Source of the DNA: Comamonas sp.
GTDB lineage: Bacteria > Pseudomonadota > Gammaproteobacteria > Burkholderiales > Burkholderiaceae_C
Reading direction: 5' to 3'
NCBI GenBank assembly: GCA_028690035.1
Contig: JAQVCA010000001.1
Span: 95,940 to 159,939, forward strand
DNA: 64,000 nt
Made by a program: the position numbers and the translations under genes. How positions within the stretch are numbered: the first letter of the stretch is position 1; each line of letters begins with the position of its first letter. The notes beneath the pieces are model-generated. The model was not told where the DNA came from, made no database searches, and worked only from the letters and a program-made list of their open reading frames with translations. Below are positions 62,421-64,000 of the stretch, piece after piece.

Positions 62421-63434
62421 ATGGACTGTGCCCGTCTGCGCCGTATGTGGCACAGCCGCCGCTGGCCTGCTTGGGCGTGGCTGCCACTGGCCTGGCTCTA
62501 CGGCGCGTTGGTCTGGCTGCCGCGCTGGGCCTACCGCTGCGGCTGGCGCCAAGCCGAGCATGCAGGCATCCCCACACTGGTAATTGGCAACGTGGTGGCT
62601 GGTGGCGCAGGCAAAACGCCCGTCACGCTGGCCACGGTGCAGCACCTGCAGGCACGCGGCTGGCGTCCCGGCATTGTTGCCCGGGGCTATGGCCGCCATC
62701 TGAACGACTGCCGGGCGGTCCATCCAGACAGTGAGGCCTGCGCTGTGGGCGATGAGCCGCTGCTGCTGGCACGTGCCAGTGGCGTGCCGGTGTACGTCGC
62801 CCCACAGCGCATCACTGCGGCGCGCGCCTTGCGCGCCGCCCACCCTGAAGTCAACATCCTGCTGTGCGACGATGGCTTGCAGCACCATGCCCTGGCACGC
62901 GATCTGGACATCTGCGTTTTTCACGATCAGGGCATCGGCAATGGCTGGCTGCTGCCCGCAGGCCCGCTGCGTGAGGCCTGGCCCCGCCCGGTGGACGCCA
63001 TCTTGTATGCCGGGCCCTGCCCACCGCTGCCCAGCCCCAGCACACCCCACTTTGCCGTGCAGCGCCGTTTGGCGCCGTACGCGCTGTCTGCCGATGGCAC
63101 ACGCATCCCTTTGCACACCCTGCAGCATCAGCCCGTGCATGCCATCGCCGCGATTGCCCGCCCAGAAGATTTTTTTGCCATGCTGCGCAGCCAGGGACTG
63201 CATTTGGCGCACACAGAAGGCCTGCCAGATCACTTCGATTTCAAGAGCTGGAAGCGCTTATCCAGCAAGGGTAAAACCCTGATTTGTACCGAAAAAGATG
63301 CCACCAAGCTGTGGCCCCTGCACCCCGATGCCCTGGCCGTGCCGCTGTGCCTGAACATCGACCCCGCCTACACCCAGTGGCTCGATGGGCAACTGCGCCG
63401 CCTATCATCGAACGCAACGCCGACATCGCCCTGA
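62421..63434 (+). CDS. lpxK: Tetraacyldisaccharide 4'-kinase
   Basis: LpxK phosphorylates the lipid A disaccharide at the inner membrane. It has an N-terminal membrane helix (WAWLPLAWLYGALVWLPRWAY), the P-loop VIGNVVAGGAGKTPVTL, then GIVARGYGR, CAVGDEPLLLARASGVPVYVAPQR, LLCDDGLQHHALARDLDICVFHDQGIGNGWLLPAGPLRE and TLICTEKDATKL. The length of 337 aa is usual. The segment FKSWKRLSSKGKTLI just before CTEKD is encoded by sequence closely resembling the dispersed repeat. It precedes trm112 and kdsB. Confidence 0.95.
   Translation: MDCARLRRMWHSRRWPAWAWLPLAWLYGALVWLPRWAYRCGWRQAEHAGIPTLVIGNVVAGGAGKTPVTLATVQHLQARGWRPGIVARGYGRHLNDCRAVHPDSEACAVGDEPLLLARASGVPVYVAPQRITAARALRAAHPEVNILLCDDGLQHHALARDLDICVFHDQGIGNGWLLPAGPLREAWPRPVDAILYAGPCPPLPSPSTPHFAVQRRLAPYALSADGTRIPLHTLQHQPVHAIAAIARPEDFFAMLRSQGLHLAHTEGLPDHFDFKSWKRLSSKGKTLICTEKDATKLWPLHPDALAVPLCLNIDPAYTQWLDGQLRRLSSNATPTSP
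63246..63290 (+). repeat. Candidate repeat monomer inside lpxK (copy R13)
   Basis: agagctggaagcgcttatcc, then agcaagggtaaaaccctgattt, resembles the single form (AGAGCTGC-n-GCGCTTG-n-AAGGGTTT). The protein does not appear longer than E. coli LpxK here, so this may be replacement or coincidence. Confidence 0.4.
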
Positions 63435-63473
63435 TGTGGTTCCCCCTCCACTTTTGCTATTTTTTTGCCCGCT

Positions 63474-63665
63474 ATGGACCCCAAACTGCTTGAAATTCTG
63501 GTCTGCCCCGTCACCAAAGGCCCGCTGACCTACGACCGCGAACACCAAGAGCTGCTCTCGCGCAGCGCTCGCCTGGCCTACCCGGTGCGCGACGGCATCC
63601 CGGTGCTGCTGGAAAACGAGGCCCGCACCCTGAGCGACGACGAGCTGGAGCAGCTGGCACCATGA
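63474..63665 (+). CDS. Trm112 family protein
   Basis: This 63-aa protein of the UPF0434/YcaR group is a Trm112-like zinc-finger fold with degenerate ligands (one Cys in [47 protein letters not shown]). Trm112 proteins partner methyltransferases; the bacterial function is unclear. ATG 63474 is preferred to TTG 63465. The stop overlaps the kdsB start (ATGA), as in the conserved lpxK-ycaR-kdsB order. Confidence 0.9.
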   Translation: MDPKLLEILVCPVTKGPLTYDREHQELLSRSARLAYPVRDGIPVLLENEARTLSDDELEQLAP

Positions 63666-64000
63666 CCCCGCCCCGCTTTCATGTGCTGATTCCAGCGCGC
63701 CTGGCTTCCAGCCGTCTGCCCAACAAACCCTTGGCCGATATTGCCGGCCTGCCCATGGTGGTGCGCGTGGCGCAGCAGGCACAGCGCAGCGCTGCCACCC
63801 AAGTGGTGGTGGCGGCCGACCATGCCAGCATCGTGGACGCCTGTCGCGCCCACGGCATCACAGCGGTATTGACGGCCAGCGATCACCCCAGCGGCAGCGA
63901 CCGCCTGGCCCAGGCCTGCGAGCTACTGGGTTTGGATGGCGACGATCTGATCGTGAACGTGCAAGGCGATGAGCCGCTGATCGAGCCCGCCCTGATCGAT
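63662..64000 (+). CDS. kdsB: 3-deoxy-manno-octulosonate cytidylyltransferase, partial (3' end beyond window)
   Basis: Not in the ORF track because it runs off the right edge; translated by hand from ATG 63662. It reads [42 protein letters not shown], then [42 protein letters not shown] and [42 protein letters not shown] and NVQGDEP are CMP-Kdo synthetase hallmarks. It activates Kdo with CTP for WaaA. About 113 residues are visible. Confidence 0.95.
   Translation, partial: MTPPRFHVLIPARLASSRLPNKPLADIAGLPMVVRVAQQAQRSAATQVVVAADHASIVDACRAHGITAVLTASDHPSGSDRLAQACELLGLDGDDLIVNVQGDEPLIEPALID

Noticed and set aside
1-64000. CRISPR arrays, insertion sequences, prophage or integrated elements
   Set aside because: No regularly spaced repeats, transposase, integrase or phage genes were seen. 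The tRNA-Gly is not followed by an integrase or a duplicated 3' end.

Overview
The window is a GC-rich chromosomal segment from a betaproteobacterium of the Burkholderiales, most likely the Comamonadaceae (Comamonas/Acidovorax relatives). This rests on recognisable proteins: an FNR with a CSNCNLRELC cysteine cluster beside hemN, PhaR, the TIGR04438 Trp-rich protein, the exbB-exbD-lpxK-trm112-kdsB block, monomeric Icd and a zapA-6S RNA pair. It also rests on a dispersed short palindromic repeat that I recall from this family. I see no prophage, insertion sequence, CRISPR array or rRNA operon; this is mostly core genome with two efflux modules.

Layout. 1-5.3 kb (minus strand): an edge-truncated DUF3369 protein with a degenerate receiver, ogt, and a cobalamin uptake/salvage cluster (cobU-btuF-btuC-btuD, then cobO). 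5.4-6.3 kb: a zapB-like gene, zapA and 6S RNA. 6.3-9.6 kb: an FNR-type locus, with a TauE/SafE-type membrane protein and hemN divergent from fnr across FNR-like sites; the 5' end of fnr is frameshifted in a C run. 9.7-13.6 kb: an SBF-family transporter, a ClsC-like phospholipase-D enzyme, a DUF4124-like protein and phaR. 13.6-23.6 kb: an RR-HK-chemoreceptor transcript divergent from a heavy-metal RND operon (adaptor, pump, DUF3240, outer-membrane factor). 23.7-33.2 kb: an RRM protein, rimO, ispDF, mfd, an orphan ECF-type permease, serB and an Ala-rich Gly-zipper protein. 33.3-38.6 kb: metQ, small membrane proteins, metNI (apparent frameshift joining the two ORFs), a lipoprotein and nsrR. 38.6-49.3 kb: ilvD, prpE, algC-type mutase, waaA, a pseudouridine synthase, tRNA-Gly(CCC), a MoCF-domain protein and glnA. 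49.4-56.3 kb: an IclR regulator divergent from a drug-type RND tripartite pump (TtgV/TtgGHI-like layout). 56.4-64 kb: icd, sodB, xseA, then exbBD-lpxK-trm112-kdsB, running off the right edge.

The most interesting structure is the repeat family. A monomer of about 50 bp occurs singly, between co-directional genes or fused in frame into coding sequence (btuD start, cobU, possibly lpxK). Inverted pairs of about 95-110 bp occur only at convergent gene ends (five of nine such junctions), like a BIME system. Two further oddities are one-base deficits in homopolymers that break fnr and metN. These are either base-calling artefacts or real frameshifts, and raw reads would decide.
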